Source: Rhodovulum sp. (lineage in GTDB: Bacteria; Pseudomonadota; Alphaproteobacteria; Rhodobacterales; Rhodobacteraceae). Taken from it: a stretch of 64,000 nt of DNA. The stretch is taken from contig PALT01000043.1 in the NCBI GenBank assembly GCA_002706605.1, forward strand, positions 112,510-176,509. The letters run 5' to 3'. This document shows, in pieces, positions 26,454 through 35,487 of this stretch. The stretch's first letter is position 1. Every line of letters begins with the position of its first letter. The notes below the pieces were generated by a model, which was not told the DNA's origin, searched no databases, and saw only the letters and a program-made list of their open reading frames with translations. Position numbers and translations under genes: made by a program.

Positions 26454-27707
26454 ATGGCCCTGAAACCCTGGCTGACACGTCGCATTCCAGCCATGGCCAA
26501 ATCAACGGCCGCCAAACTCAGGGGCGATGACGCCTCTGGGGTTGTGGTCGATGGGCTACCTCCGATGTCGGAGGATGATTTGCTGAAATTTGCTCATCCC
26601 CCGACGCCAGTGGCGCCGCCAGATCTGCATCCGGATTTACTGCCGCCGATTCCGGATGCTGAAGGTGCTATTGCCGCACCAGAGGCCAGACAGGAACTGG
26701 AACCCGACTTCCAGCCCCCGGATGTTAGTGATGGCACCCTCGAAGATCTGGGCCCTATGCTAGATTCGGGTCTCGAGGGGTGCGATGAACCGTACGCACC
26801 TGAATCAACCGAAATGCCCGGCTTTGCGCTGGACTTCCCGCCCCCGCCGCCGCCAGAGACGGGCCTTCTACTGCATAACGAACTCCACGGCGAGCTCCCG
26901 CCTGCACCGTTGATGCCGCCCAGTATCGACCGGCCGCTCACCGGCGAAAACAAAGACAGCCGAAAATCAACGCGCATCCATGTAGCGCCCAAGTTGCTCG
27001 ATCCGGAAGAGCGCGGGGCTTACATGCGAGCCGTGAATCTCTTCCATAAACTCCAGCGGGTCGGGAATGAGGGTCGCCAGGGTGCGATTCATCGATTGTT
27101 CGATATCGTCGTGGCCTTTCCGCATGGCGCGTCTGTAGTCTCGATCGGCAACCTCCTGGACGCAGGCTGTGGGTTGCATGAGGTAGAGGATGCAGCGGCC
27201 TTGAAAGAGCACTGGCGGTCGGACAGCGCGCTCTGGTTGCGCCGTTACCTTGGAAGCATGGAGCTACATAGTGACAGTCGGCATCAGACCCATCTGTCCT
27301 GGGTAACCGCCCACATGCTATCCGCAGCGATGGGACGCGATCGCGCACTCGATGCCATGCAAGGAATTTTGTTGCAGGAATGGCTCACGATGGATCGCTC
27401 CGCATATTCTGGATCGACCTTTGAGTTCTGCTTCTACCACCATTTCTTGTTGAAGCGCTCCCAAGAGATCAGTGCCGGAAGTATGGATCCAATCCTTCAG
27501 ATCTATGAAAACTCAACCGAGGATGATCCAAAATTGCCGCTCTACATCGAAGTGCGAAACACCTCGCCGAACTTTACCGGTCGCGCACGGGAGAGGGTCT
27601 TCCTGCCAGGCATCCACAACATGGATTACATGTCTTCGACCTTTAGTCAGCAAACCAACAAAGAAAAGAAAACAATGCACGAGGCAAAAGGGGAAAGCGA
27701 TGCTTGA
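26454..27707 (+). CDS. Unknown protein with Pro/Asp/Glu-rich N-terminus
   Basis: This protein of about 417 residues is unrecognised. The first third (to about residue 165) is low-complexity, rich in Pro, Asp and Glu (EDDLLKFAHPPTPVAPPDL; PPPPPPETG), and probably disordered. The rest is ordered and mainly helical, with SKVLD-like VAPKLLDPEERGAYMRAV, an LFDIVVAFPHGASVVS strand-helix, and GIHNMDYMSSTF near the end. I chose ATG 26454; an upstream GTG at 26445 and an internal ATG at 26493 are alternatives. It begins 37 bases after hsdR and overlaps the SNF2 helicase start by 8 bases, so it belongs to the same operon and is probably the helicase partner. Confidence 0.6.
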   Translation: MALKPWLTRRIPAMAKSTAAKLRGDDASGVVVDGLPPMSEDDLLKFAHPPTPVAPPDLHPDLLPPIPDAEGAIAAPEARQELEPDFQPPDVSDGTLEDLGPMLDSGLEGCDEPYAPESTEMPGFALDFPPPPPPETGLLLHNELHGELPPAPLMPPSIDRPLTGENKDSRKSTRIHVAPKLLDPEERGAYMRAVNLFHKLQRVGNEGRQGAIHRLFDIVVAFPHGASVVSIGNLLDAGCGLHEVEDAAALKEHWRSDSALWLRRYLGSMELHSDSRHQTHLSWVTAHMLSAAMGRDRALDAMQGILLQEWLTMDRSAYSGSTFEFCFYHHFLLKRSQEISAGSMDPILQIYENSTEDDPKLPLYIEVRNTSPNFTGRARERVFLPGIHNMDYMSSTFSQQTNKEKKTMHEAKGESDA

Positions 27708-30495
27708 TAATGGTAAAATCACGATGAACGTTATGCCCGTCACAAACTGCCTTGTCGCGCATGAAGCTGCGAGCGGCAATGTGATTGAGCTCGTTCCTTC
27801 TGCAGCTCCGACCCATGCACGCGTTCGTTTTCGGGATGGCATCAAATCTGTTCCGCTGAACGAACTTCGATCTGGCTTTTTCGCTGGCTTGGAAGTCGAG
27901 CATCTCCCCCAAATGCGAAAAGGCTTCGGTGCAGGAAGGATCGAAGCAACGCGAACCTTGGCGGGCTTTGACCAATGCCTGGTGCTGTTCTTCGATGACG
28001 GTGCCTCAAGATGGGTGCCTTTCCAAACTCTCGCCTACTGTGCTGACGTTACGTACCGGATGATGGGAGGGCTCGTCGGACACCACACCGATGATCATGC
28101 CGAAAGATTTCGCATCAGGACATTGGGATTGGCGCTCTCTGCTTGGGCGGACTCGACGGGAGCGTTCAGCCGTCTCGACATCGACCCTCTCCCTCACCAA
28201 ATCCATGTCGCGCGACGTGTTGTCGAAGAGAGCGTGCCCGGATGGATGATCGCCGACGACGTTGGCCTCGGGAAAACGATCGAGATGGGGTTGATCATCC
28301 ATGCCTTGCGGCGACAAGGCCGCGCACGCCGTGTTCTGATTATTTGCCCTTCATCTCTCGTTACGCAGTGGAAGGAGGAGATGCGAACTCGCTTCGGGCA
28401 AAGCTTCGTGATTTACGGCCGCGACTTTTCCCCCGAGTATCCTGAGGAAATTGCGATCCATGATGGCGTCATCATCTCCATGGACCTGGCCAAACGTGAT
28501 CCACACGTTTCACTTCTGGTGAACTGTGGCGGATGGGACCTGATCGCAGTTGATGAAGCACATCGCCTCGGCGTCAGTGAGCGTGGGGAACGGACCGAAC
28601 GCTACGCGATGGCGGAAATGCTGCGAGCTGTAACACCTCTCATGGTTTTGCTGTCCGCGACACCGCACCAAGGCAAATCGCGTCGGTTTGGTGCTCTGTT
28701 GGAGTTGGCCCGGCCTGACCTGGAACTCGAGATTGCTCAGCTGGAAGCGATGCCCGAAGTCGTAGGTGACATTGTCATCAGGAATCCGAAGAACCGTGTA
28801 ACGGATGCATCCGGAACATTGTTGTTCAATGGACACGACACACGTCGAGTGGCAGCTGAGCCAAGCCCTGAAGCCGTTGCCTTTGATCGAGCACTCCAAC
28901 GATACATCCAGCATGGGTATGGTGCCGCGGCTCGGGCCTCTGGCGCCCGCGGTCGAGCAATCGGCTTTGTCATGACCACCTATCGCAAGCTGGCTTCTTC
29001 AAGTCTTGCGGCAATTGACCGGGCCTTGCGGTTACGGAAAGATCGTATTGCCCTGGAAGGGCTTGGATTGACTGCTGCAACAAGAGCAGAACAACTCGAG
29101 TTGGGGCTGATCCAAGAAGAGGACCTCGGCACTTCCGGAGATCTCTTCGATGGTCCCGAGTTTTTTGCGCACGAAGAAGAAGAAATCGAGAACCTCATTC
29201 AGCTTGCCGCCGAAGCCCGTCAGACTGACGAGAAGGGCAAGTTGTTCTTGGAACAAATTCTCGGTCCACTCGGGGCGGAAGGCCAATCTCTATTGGTATT
29301 TACGGAGTATCGGGCCACACAACAATGGTTGGCTGAACTTATTGCTCGACATCAGCCGGGAGTAAGCGTCGCCCAGATCAACGGCTCAATGAAAATTGAC
29401 GATCGGACCCGAGAGGTTGAACGCTTCAACGAGGGTGAAGCCCAAGTCATGATCTCCACCGAAGCCGGCGGCGAAGGTTTGAACCTGCAGCGCAATTGTC
29501 ATGTGATGGTCAACTACGACCTTCCTTGGAACCCCTCAAGGATTGTTCAGCGTATCGGTCGCCTCTATCGCTACGGGCAGACGAAACGGGTTCAGGTAAT
29601 CAACCTGAGTGTAAACGATAACTTTGACGCCCATGCCATTGGTGTGTTGGTGGATCGGGTGGAGACGATCGCTCGCGAATTGGCGACGGTTCAGAAGGAT
29701 TCCGCTGAAAGCATGGCCTCGGACATTTTGGGGTCTCTCCTTCAGCAGATCGACATGGAGGAAATCCTGACCCGTGCGGAAGACATCAACATTGCTCGGA
29801 CAGAAGAGGAAATCGAAGCAGCTCTCGAAATCGCGAAATCTGCTCGATTGGCTGAAGAGGAGATCCTGAGCTTTGCCGATGCTGCAGGATCGACGATGAA
29901 ATCAGAGCTGGATCATCGGCATCTGACCGCCTTCGTGGCAGGAGCTGCTGAGCGCCTTGGCTTGCGGCTGCGCCGGTGGGATCTGGAGAAAGGTCGCGTT
30001 GAAGTTACCCTGCCGGAGGACCTGATCAATAAATTCCCGCAATACGGGCGAGCAGAACATCTCACTTTTGTCGCGCCACGAGCTGGTACTCAAATTCCAA
30101 AGCACGCCTTCCCACTGGACTTGGAAACCCCTCTGGTCAGCTATCTGCTGAGACACGTCTCGGAGCGCATGTTTGACGGGTTGTATGCGTGTGCCAACAC
30201 TGAAACCGGCGAAGGTATTGCGACACTACGCACTCGAACCCAAGATGCCGAAAGTCGACCAATGGCAGAAAAGATCTCTCTTTGTGCTATGGCTGCGAAT
30301 GGGGAATGGGCCGAAATGGATCCGGAAGATGTTTCGGAGTTTCTACTCTCTCCCGTGCAGTCGGGTCGCACGAGACCAATCGCCAAGGCTGGGGTAGATA
30401 ACCTGAAAGCTGCTGCGGAAAAAAACCTCGCAGCAGACATCAATCGACGCGGCAGCCCCTTGTTCTACCGCGTCGAAGCAGCATTGGCGATTTGA
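27700..30495 (+). CDS. SNF2/RapA-type superfamily 2 helicase
   Basis: This 931-residue ATPase has an N-terminal region (1-140) with a small beta fold (RVRFRDGIKSVPLNEL) of the RapA type, then a SNF2 motor. Motif I is DDVGLGKT (186-193), motif II DEAH (285-288), motif III LLSATPH near 318. The second domain has LLVFTEYRATQQWL, motif V STEAGGEGLNLQ and motif VI QRIGRLYRYGQ. The protein resembles the SNF2-like helicases of defence islands, for example DISARM DrmD, but no DISARM methylase or other drm genes are seen here. I chose the ATG at 27700, with GGGGA 7 bases upstream. It overlaps the preceding gene by 8 bases. The substrate and role are unknown. Confidence 0.85.
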   Translation: MLDNGKITMNVMPVTNCLVAHEAASGNVIELVPSAAPTHARVRFRDGIKSVPLNELRSGFFAGLEVEHLPQMRKGFGAGRIEATRTLAGFDQCLVLFFDDGASRWVPFQTLAYCADVTYRMMGGLVGHHTDDHAERFRIRTLGLALSAWADSTGAFSRLDIDPLPHQIHVARRVVEESVPGWMIADDVGLGKTIEMGLIIHALRRQGRARRVLIICPSSLVTQWKEEMRTRFGQSFVIYGRDFSPEYPEEIAIHDGVIISMDLAKRDPHVSLLVNCGGWDLIAVDEAHRLGVSERGERTERYAMAEMLRAVTPLMVLLSATPHQGKSRRFGALLELARPDLELEIAQLEAMPEVVGDIVIRNPKNRVTDASGTLLFNGHDTRRVAAEPSPEAVAFDRALQRYIQHGYGAAARASGARGRAIGFVMTTYRKLASSSLAAIDRALRLRKDRIALEGLGLTAATRAEQLELGLIQEEDLGTSGDLFDGPEFFAHEEEEIENLIQLAAEARQTDEKGKLFLEQILGPLGAEGQSLLVFTEYRATQQWLAELIARHQPGVSVAQINGSMKIDDRTREVERFNEGEAQVMISTEAGGEGLNLQRNCHVMVNYDLPWNPSRIVQRIGRLYRYGQTKRVQVINLSVNDNFDAHAIGVLVDRVETIARELATVQKDSAESMASDILGSLLQQIDMEEILTRAEDINIARTEEEIEAALEIAKSARLAEEEILSFADAAGSTMKSELDHRHLTAFVAGAAERLGLRLRRWDLEKGRVEVTLPEDLINKFPQYGRAEHLTFVAPRAGTQIPKHAFPLDLETPLVSYLLRHVSERMFDGLYACANTETGEGIATLRTRTQDAESRPMAEKISLCAMAANGEWAEMDPEDVSEFLLSPVQSGRTRPIAKAGVDNLKAAAEKNLAADINRRGSPLFYRVEAALAI

Positions 30496-30503
30496 TCCGG
30501 CGG

Positions 30504-31616
30504 TCACTGCAATCGCGGCCGCCCCTCCAAGGACTCCGCACGCTCCAGCATCCGCACCACGTCGCGCAGGCTGATCCGGCGCCCCGTCATCCGGGGCGCC
30601 ATCACAAGCGCCTCGCAGACAGCCTCCAGCGCTTCCTGCGACAGTTTCATCTCCAGCCCGCGCCGCACGGCGAAGTCGTGCAGCTGCGCCGGGGTGATGT
30701 CCTGAACCTCGACGATCTGACAGCGCGACAGAAAAGGTTCTGGCACGGTGTCGAGATGGTTGGCAGTGAAGAGCCAGGAGAAGTGGCTCATGTCGAACGT
30801 CACGCGGAAATAGGGGCAATTCCAGGCGCGGGCCGAGCCAGGCTCCATCAGCCCAAGCATTGCCTCGGTTAACGAAAACACCCGCCCGCTCGTGGATTTC
30901 TCGACGCCGGCCTTGCAGATCTCGTCCACCACGAAGATCGGATTGGCAATGCGGTGATCGAGCAGCAGGTTCACCGGCCGCCCTGGCGTTGAGCTTCCCC
31001 AGCCACGTTCCACGCCCGCAATGTCGAACCCTGCACCGCCCGCGCCCGCATCGCTCTGCCCCTTGGGCAGCTTGAGACGATTGGCCAGGGACCGCGTCCA
31101 TGCGCTCTTCCCGATCCCTGGCGGACCATTGAGCAGAATGGGTTGTATCTTGATCGGCGTGCCGCGGCGTGCGGCGCGGCGCAGGTCATGCCAGGCGGTT
31201 TCCGTCGCCCGTCCCATCCATGGCATCTCCGCATGCAGCGCCGCGGCGATCTCGTCCGCCCAATGCTCGGACGGCGCCATGATGGCCCGCATGCACGCCT
31301 CTTTCGGGCTGAGCCGCTTGCGGTCGTCATCCTTCAAATGCGCCGTCCCGCTTGCACGGTTGCGCTTGGCCACGAGGCAGCGCACGCGATCCGCGATTGC
31401 CGCTTCGTCCTTGTAGGTCAGCTCGCTGCCGGGAACTGCCGCGTCGCTGAACTCGGCTTCGATGTCATCCAGTTCGGAAGACAACTCGTCATCGCCAACA
31501 AGCTCTCGCGTGACTTTTCGCGCTCGAAATTCCTGGAGAAAACTGCGCAGGCGCTTTTTCATCGCAACGTGATCGGTGCTGAACTCTCGCACCTGGATAA
31601 TCTGGATCTTGGTCAT
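30504..31616 (-). CDS. AAA+ ATPase at the right end of the island
   Basis: This 370-residue protein has an acidic helical N-terminus (to about 150) and an AAA+ module: Walker A GPPGIGKS (164-171), Walker B FVVDEICK, sensor 1 in WLFTANHLD and an arginine finger in FLSRC. A helical lid follows (about 305-370) with RISLRDVVRMLE. It resembles Lon-like or MoxR-like AAA+ proteins without a protease domain. I chose ATG 31616, preceded by GGAAGA. Its 3' end lies 8 bases from the end of the SNF2 gene, tail to tail. Similar AAA+ genes can accompany transposon or defence loci, but its partner here is not known. Confidence 0.75.
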   Translation of the reverse strand: MTKIQIIQVREFSTDHVAMKKRLRSFLQEFRARKVTRELVGDDELSSELDDIEAEFSDAAVPGSELTYKDEAAIADRVRCLVAKRNRASGTAHLKDDDRKRLSPKEACMRAIMAPSEHWADEIAAALHAEMPWMGRATETAWHDLRRAARRGTPIKIQPILLNGPPGIGKSAWTRSLANRLKLPKGQSDAGAGGAGFDIAGVERGWGSSTPGRPVNLLLDHRIANPIFVVDEICKAGVEKSTSGRVFSLTEAMLGLMEPGSARAWNCPYFRVTFDMSHFSWLFTANHLDTVPEPFLSRCQIVEVQDITPAQLHDFAVRRGLEMKLSQEALEAVCEALVMAPRMTGRRISLRDVVRMLERAESLEGRPRLQ

Positions 31617-31769
31617 GGTGGTCTTCCGTCGTGGGCCATGGGGAATGACCCCCGCAAAGCGGGGCAAGGGGCGGATCAGGCGCCCCGTATGAGGCCGATG
31701 GGAAGATGCTGTGTCATGCCGGACAAGAAGGGGTCAGGCAGCCCAAAGGTCAAGCCCGGCCACCTGCCA

Positions 31770-31807
31770 TGCAAAACGCCGCCCCGGTCGGAGCGGCGTT
31801 TTTCGCG
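31770..31807. terminator. Hairpin terminator near the right end
   Basis: The sequence AACGCCGC ... GCGGCGTTTTT forms a strong stem ending in a T run on the plus strand. It lies between the AAA+ ATPase start and the island's right-end repeats, and would stop rightward transcription at the edge of the island. Confidence 0.7.
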
Positions 31808-31835
31808 ATCACGAGAAATCAATGACTTAGCCGGA

Positions 31836-31852
31836 GGTGGCAGAGCATGACC
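31836..31852. repeat. 17-bp repeat at the right end (copy 2)
   Basis: GGTGGCAGAGCATGACC is identical to 17235-17251. It is followed 28 bases later by TGGCAAAATTACCC (31881). This composite lies about 85 bases from the end of the core gene ychF, so it marks the right boundary of the island. Confidence 0.65.
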
Positions 31853-31880
31853 CGTCAAGTGGCAGCCAAAATGCCCCGAA

Positions 31881-31894
31881 TGGCAAAATTACCC
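31881..31894 (-). repeat. Candidate right-end terminal inverted repeat
   Basis: TGGCAAAATTACCC, read on the minus strand as GGGTAATTTTGCCA, matches the left repeats GGGTCTAATTTTGCCA (8236) and GGGTCTATTTTTGCCA (9551) apart from two missing bases. It lies in inverted orientation relative to them. The last gene of the accessory region ends before it and the core gene ychF starts after it. Confidence 0.5.
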
Positions 31895-31936
31895 TGGTGA
31901 TTTCACGGGCCGTTTTCCAGAACTCTGTAATGCGGA

Positions 31937-33034
31937 TCAGGCGTTAAAGAGAAAGTGCATGACGTCGCCGTCCTTGACGACATAGCCCTTACCCTCGGCA
32001 CGCATCTTGCCCGCGTCTTTGGCGCCGGTCTCGCCACCGTTGGCGACGAAGTCGTCAAAGGCAATGGTTTCGGCACGGATAAAGCCGCGTTCGAAATCGC
32101 CGTGAATGACGCCTGCGGCCTGCGGGGCATAGCAACCGGTCGGGATGGTCCATGCGCGGGCCTCTTTCGGACCGACGGTGAAATAAGTCTGCAGATCCAG
32201 CAGGGTATAGCCCGCACGGATCAGACGATCCAAACCGGCCTCTTCCAGACCCAGTTCGCCAAGGAACATCTCGGCCTCTTCGCCGTCAAGCTGGCTGATC
32301 TCTTCTTCGATCTTGGCGGAAATCACCACGGCGGCGGCACCCTGTTCGGCGGCCATTTTGGCGACCGCGGCGGAATGTTCGTTGCCCTCGGCGGCCTCAT
32401 CTTCGGCGACGTTACAGACGTAAAGGATGGGTTTCGACGTCAGCAGCTGCAGCATCTCCCACGCCTTTTGGTCGTCCTCGGACACCTCAACCACGCGGGC
32501 GGGTTTGCCGTCTTCAAGCGTCGCCAGGGCCTGTTTCAACAGGCGCTCTTGCTGCACCGCCTCTTTGTCGCCGCCGCGCACCTTGCGCACGATGTTCTGC
32601 AGACGCTTTTCGATGCTTTCCATATCGGCCAGCATCAATTCGGTCTCAATCGTTTCGGCGTCGGCCACCGGATCGACGCGCCCCTCGACGTGGGTCACAT
32701 CGCCATCCTCAAAACAGCGCAGCACATGGGCAATCGCGTCGCATTCGCGGATGTTGGCCAGAAACTGGTTGCCCAGACCTTCGCCCTTGGACGCGCCTTT
32801 GACCAGACCGGCGATGTCCACAAAGGTCATGCGCGCGGGGATGATCTGTTTCGAACCGGCGATTTCGGCCAGTTGATAGAGACGCGGATCGGGCACGGCC
32901 ACGTCACCAACGTTCGGCTCAATCGTGCAGAACGGAAAGTTCGCCGCCTGAGCAGCCGCGGTTTTGGTCAGCGCGTTAAACAGCGTCGATTTTCCAACGT
33001 TGGGCAGACCAACGATACCTGTCTTGAACCCCAT
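31937..33034 (-). CDS. ychF: Redox-regulated ATPase/GTPase YchF (OBG family)
   Basis: This 365-residue protein belongs to the universal YchF/OLA1 family, which binds ATP and is linked to ribosomes and stress. The P-loop [14 protein letters not shown] is at residues 9-22; the switch regions include [11 protein letters not shown] and [19 protein letters not shown]. The TGS-like C-terminal domain closes the chain. The start at 33034 fits the family ([12 protein letters not shown]); longer in-frame starts extend into trpA's upstream region. It is the first core gene right of the transposon island. Confidence 0.97.
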   Translation of the reverse strand: MGFKTGIVGLPNVGKSTLFNALTKTAAAQAANFPFCTIEPNVGDVAVPDPRLYQLAEIAGSKQIIPARMTFVDIAGLVKGASKGEGLGNQFLANIRECDAIAHVLRCFEDGDVTHVEGRVDPVADAETIETELMLADMESIEKRLQNIVRKVRGGDKEAVQQERLLKQALATLEDGKPARVVEVSEDDQKAWEMLQLLTSKPILYVCNVAEDEAAEGNEHSAAVAKMAAEQGAAAVVISAKIEEEISQLDGEEAEMFLGELGLEEAGLDRLIRAGYTLLDLQTYFTVGPKEARAWTIPTGCYAPQAAGVIHGDFERGFIRAETIAFDDFVANGGETGAKDAGKMRAEGKGYVVKDGDVMHFLFNA

Positions 33035-33212
33035 GAGGAGACCCTTTTTCCTGTGCTTGGCGCTTGATAGGCGGGGGCGGGCCGCTGTGCAAGGTGCTTG
33101 CGCGGGGGACGCGACCAACAAACGCACGCGAAACGGCCCTGATCCGCGCAGAAACCGTTGCAAACCGCCGCTGTTTGCGCGAAACCCGCTTGGACCAACC
33201 GCAGAGGACGCC

Positions 33213-34004
33213 ATGACACGCATCGACGCCAAATTCGCCGAACTCAAAGCCGCAGGCAAAAAAGCCTTTGTGTCCTATGTGATGGCGGGCGATCCGGATT
33301 TCGACACCTCGCTGGAAATCGTCAAGGGTCTGCCGGCCGCAGGTGTGGACGTGATCGAACTGGGCCTGCCGTTTACCGATCCGATGGCCGACGGCCCGAC
33401 CATTCAGCTGGCCGGTCAGCGCGCGCTGGACGGGGGCATGACGCTGGAACGCACGCTCGAGATCGCGCGCCGGTTCCGCGAAACCGATGACACCACGCCG
33501 ATCGTTCTGATGGGCTATTACAACCCGATCTATAACCGTGGCGTGGACCAGTTCCTGATCGACGCCAAAGAGGCCGGTATCGACGGTCTGATCGTGGTCG
33601 ACCTGCCCCCCGAAGAGGACGACGAGCTGTGCATTCCCGCGTCCAAGGCGGGCATGAACTTTATCCGTCTGGCGACGCCGACGACGGACGACAAACGCTT
33701 GCCCAAGGTTTTGGAAAACACCTCGGGCTTTGTCTATTACGTCTCGATCACCGGCATCACCGGCGCGGCGGCGGCCAAACCGTCGGACGTCGCCCCCGAA
33801 GTGGCCCGCATCAAGGCCAGCACGGACCTGCCGATCATCGTTGGCTTTGGCATCCGCACTCCCGACGCGGCGCGTGACATCGCGGCGGTCGCGGATGGGA
33901 CCGTGGTGGGCTCGGCCATCGTCAAGTTGATTGAGGAAAAACAACCGGTTGCGGATATTCTGGCCTATGTGAAATCGCTGGCTGACGGCGCGCACAGCGC
34001 CTGA
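33213..34004 (+). CDS. trpA: Tryptophan synthase alpha subunit
   Basis: This 263-residue TIM-barrel enzyme cleaves indole-3-glycerol phosphate to indole, which passes through a tunnel to TrpB. Family motifs are [19 protein letters not shown] (with the catalytic Glu and Asp), [12 protein letters not shown] and the phosphate site [10 protein letters not shown]. The ATG at 33213 has GAGGA 5 bases upstream. trpB and trpF lie 6-8 kb away on the opposite strand, so the two synthase subunits are not in one operon here. Confidence 0.97.
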   Translation: MTRIDAKFAELKAAGKKAFVSYVMAGDPDFDTSLEIVKGLPAAGVDVIELGLPFTDPMADGPTIQLAGQRALDGGMTLERTLEIARRFRETDDTTPIVLMGYYNPIYNRGVDQFLIDAKEAGIDGLIVVDLPPEEDDELCIPASKAGMNFIRLATPTTDDKRLPKVLENTSGFVYYVSITGITGAAAAKPSDVAPEVARIKASTDLPIIVGFGIRTPDAARDIAAVADGTVVGSAIVKLIEEKQPVADILAYVKSLADGAHSA

Positions 34005-34032
34005 TCCCCCACCGGTTACCAGACATTCTAAT

Positions 34033-34065
34033 GGGTCGGATGCCAGCGCATCCGGCCCTTTTTCT
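34033..34065 (+). terminator. Terminator after trpA
   Basis: The stem GGGTCGGATGC / GCATCCGGCCC with a 4-base loop is followed by TTTTTC, about 30 bases after the trpA stop. Confidence 0.8.
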
Positions 34066-34177
34066 TTGGCCATTTCGCGGACTTTGGCCGGTCAACCTGA
34101 CCAATTTGCAGGTTTTGATTGCGAAGAATGAACTTCATTGGTAACAAATCCTCACCAATACGCCGAGGAACGACAAC

Positions 34178-35341
34178 ATGCCCGTCATCACCTGTATCGA
34201 AGACCTGCGCCGCATCTATGAACGCCGCGTGCCCAAGATGTTCTACGATTATGCCGAGACCGGCAGTTGGACCGAACAGACCTTTCGCGAGAACACCACC
34301 GATTTCGCGGACATCAAGCTGCGCCAGCGCGTGGCCGTCGATATGGAAGGCCGAAGCACCGCAACCCAGATGATCGGACAGGATGTTGCGATGCCGGTCG
34401 CCCTTGCCCCCGTTGGCTTGACCGGCATGCAATGCGCCGATGGCGAGATCAAAGCCGCCCGCGCCGCCGGTAAATTCGGTGTGCCCTACACCCTGTCCAC
34501 GATGTCGATCTGTTCGATCGAAGACGTGGCGGAAAACACCGAAAAACCCTTCTGGTTTCAGCTCTATGTCATGCGGGATGAGGATTACATCGCCCGCCTG
34601 ATCCAACGCGCCAAAGACGCCAAATGCTCGGCCATGGTTCTGACGCTGGATCTGCAGATCCTTGGCCAACGCCATAAGGACCTGAAAAACGGTCTGTCCA
34701 CGCCGCCCAAACCCACCCTGCGCAACATGATCAACCTGTCTACCAAATGGCAGTGGGGCATGGGCATGCTGGGCACCAAGCGACGTCAGTTCGGCAATAT
34801 CGTCGGTCATGCCAAGGATGTGGCGGACATGTCGTCACTGATGGATTGGACCGCGAAACAGTTCGACCCGCGTCTGGATTGGGAAAAGGTCAAGGAATAC
34901 AAGCGTCAATGGGGCGGCAAGCTGATCCTCAAGGGGATTTTGGACGCCGAGGACGCGCGCATGGCGCTAAGTGTCGGCGCGGATGCGATTGTGGTCTCGA
35001 ACCACGGCGGGCGACAGTTGGACGGCGCATTGTCCGCGATCCGCGCCTTGCCCGAGATCATGGATGCGGTCGGCGACAAGATCGAGGTGCATCTGGACAG
35101 CGGCATCCGCAGCGGTCAGGACGTCCTCAAGGCGCTAGCGATGGGCGCCACCGGCACCTTCATCGGGCGCGCTTATATCTATGGCCTTGGCGCGATGGGC
35201 GAACAGGGCGTGACCCGCGCGCTTGAGGTGATTCACAAGGAACTGGACACCTCGATGGCGCTGTGCGGACGCAAGTCGGTGCGCGATCTGGACCGCGATA
35301 TCCTGCTGATCCCCAAAGGGTTCAGCGGCGAGTGGGAATAA
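34178..35341 (+). CDS. lldD: FMN-dependent L-lactate dehydrogenase / alpha-hydroxy-acid oxidase
   Basis: This 387-residue flavoenzyme oxidises L-lactate or a related alpha-hydroxy acid to the keto acid and passes electrons to the respiratory chain. Motifs are MFYDYAETGSWTEQTFREN near residue 20, PVALAPVGLTGMQ, and the active-site loop SNHGGRQLDG with the catalytic His near residue 275, followed by the phosphate-binding DSGIRSGQDVLKALAMGA. Length and motif order match LldD. Some members act on other hydroxy acids, so the substrate is not certain. It is flanked by terminators and is probably transcribed alone. Confidence 0.92.
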   Translation: MPVITCIEDLRRIYERRVPKMFYDYAETGSWTEQTFRENTTDFADIKLRQRVAVDMEGRSTATQMIGQDVAMPVALAPVGLTGMQCADGEIKAARAAGKFGVPYTLSTMSICSIEDVAENTEKPFWFQLYVMRDEDYIARLIQRAKDAKCSAMVLTLDLQILGQRHKDLKNGLSTPPKPTLRNMINLSTKWQWGMGMLGTKRRQFGNIVGHAKDVADMSSLMDWTAKQFDPRLDWEKVKEYKRQWGGKLILKGILDAEDARMALSVGADAIVVSNHGGRQLDGALSAIRALPEIMDAVGDKIEVHLDSGIRSGQDVLKALAMGATGTFIGRAYIYGLGAMGEQGVTRALEVIHKELDTSMALCGRKSVRDLDRDILLIPKGFSGEWE

Positions 35342-35367
35342 AACCACCCGCAAACCCCGATTTCATG

Positions 35368-35407
35368 GCCCCAAACCCTGTAAAACAGGTGTTTTGGGGC
35401 TTTTCTT
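35368..35407 (+). terminator. Terminator after lldD
   Basis: GCCCCAAA pairs with TTTTGGGGC around a central ACCTG/CAGGT stem and is followed by TTTTCTTTT. Confidence 0.85.
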
Positions 35408-35487
35408 TTGGGGGAAAGTGACCTATACGCGCGGCTTCAATCGGGCATACACCCTTGGAGGATGCCCCTAACATATGGAGAATTAAC

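Noticed and set aside
27700..30495. DISARM system
   Set aside because: The SNF2 helicase resembles DrmD, but no drmA, drmB, drmC or DISARM methylase is found nearby.
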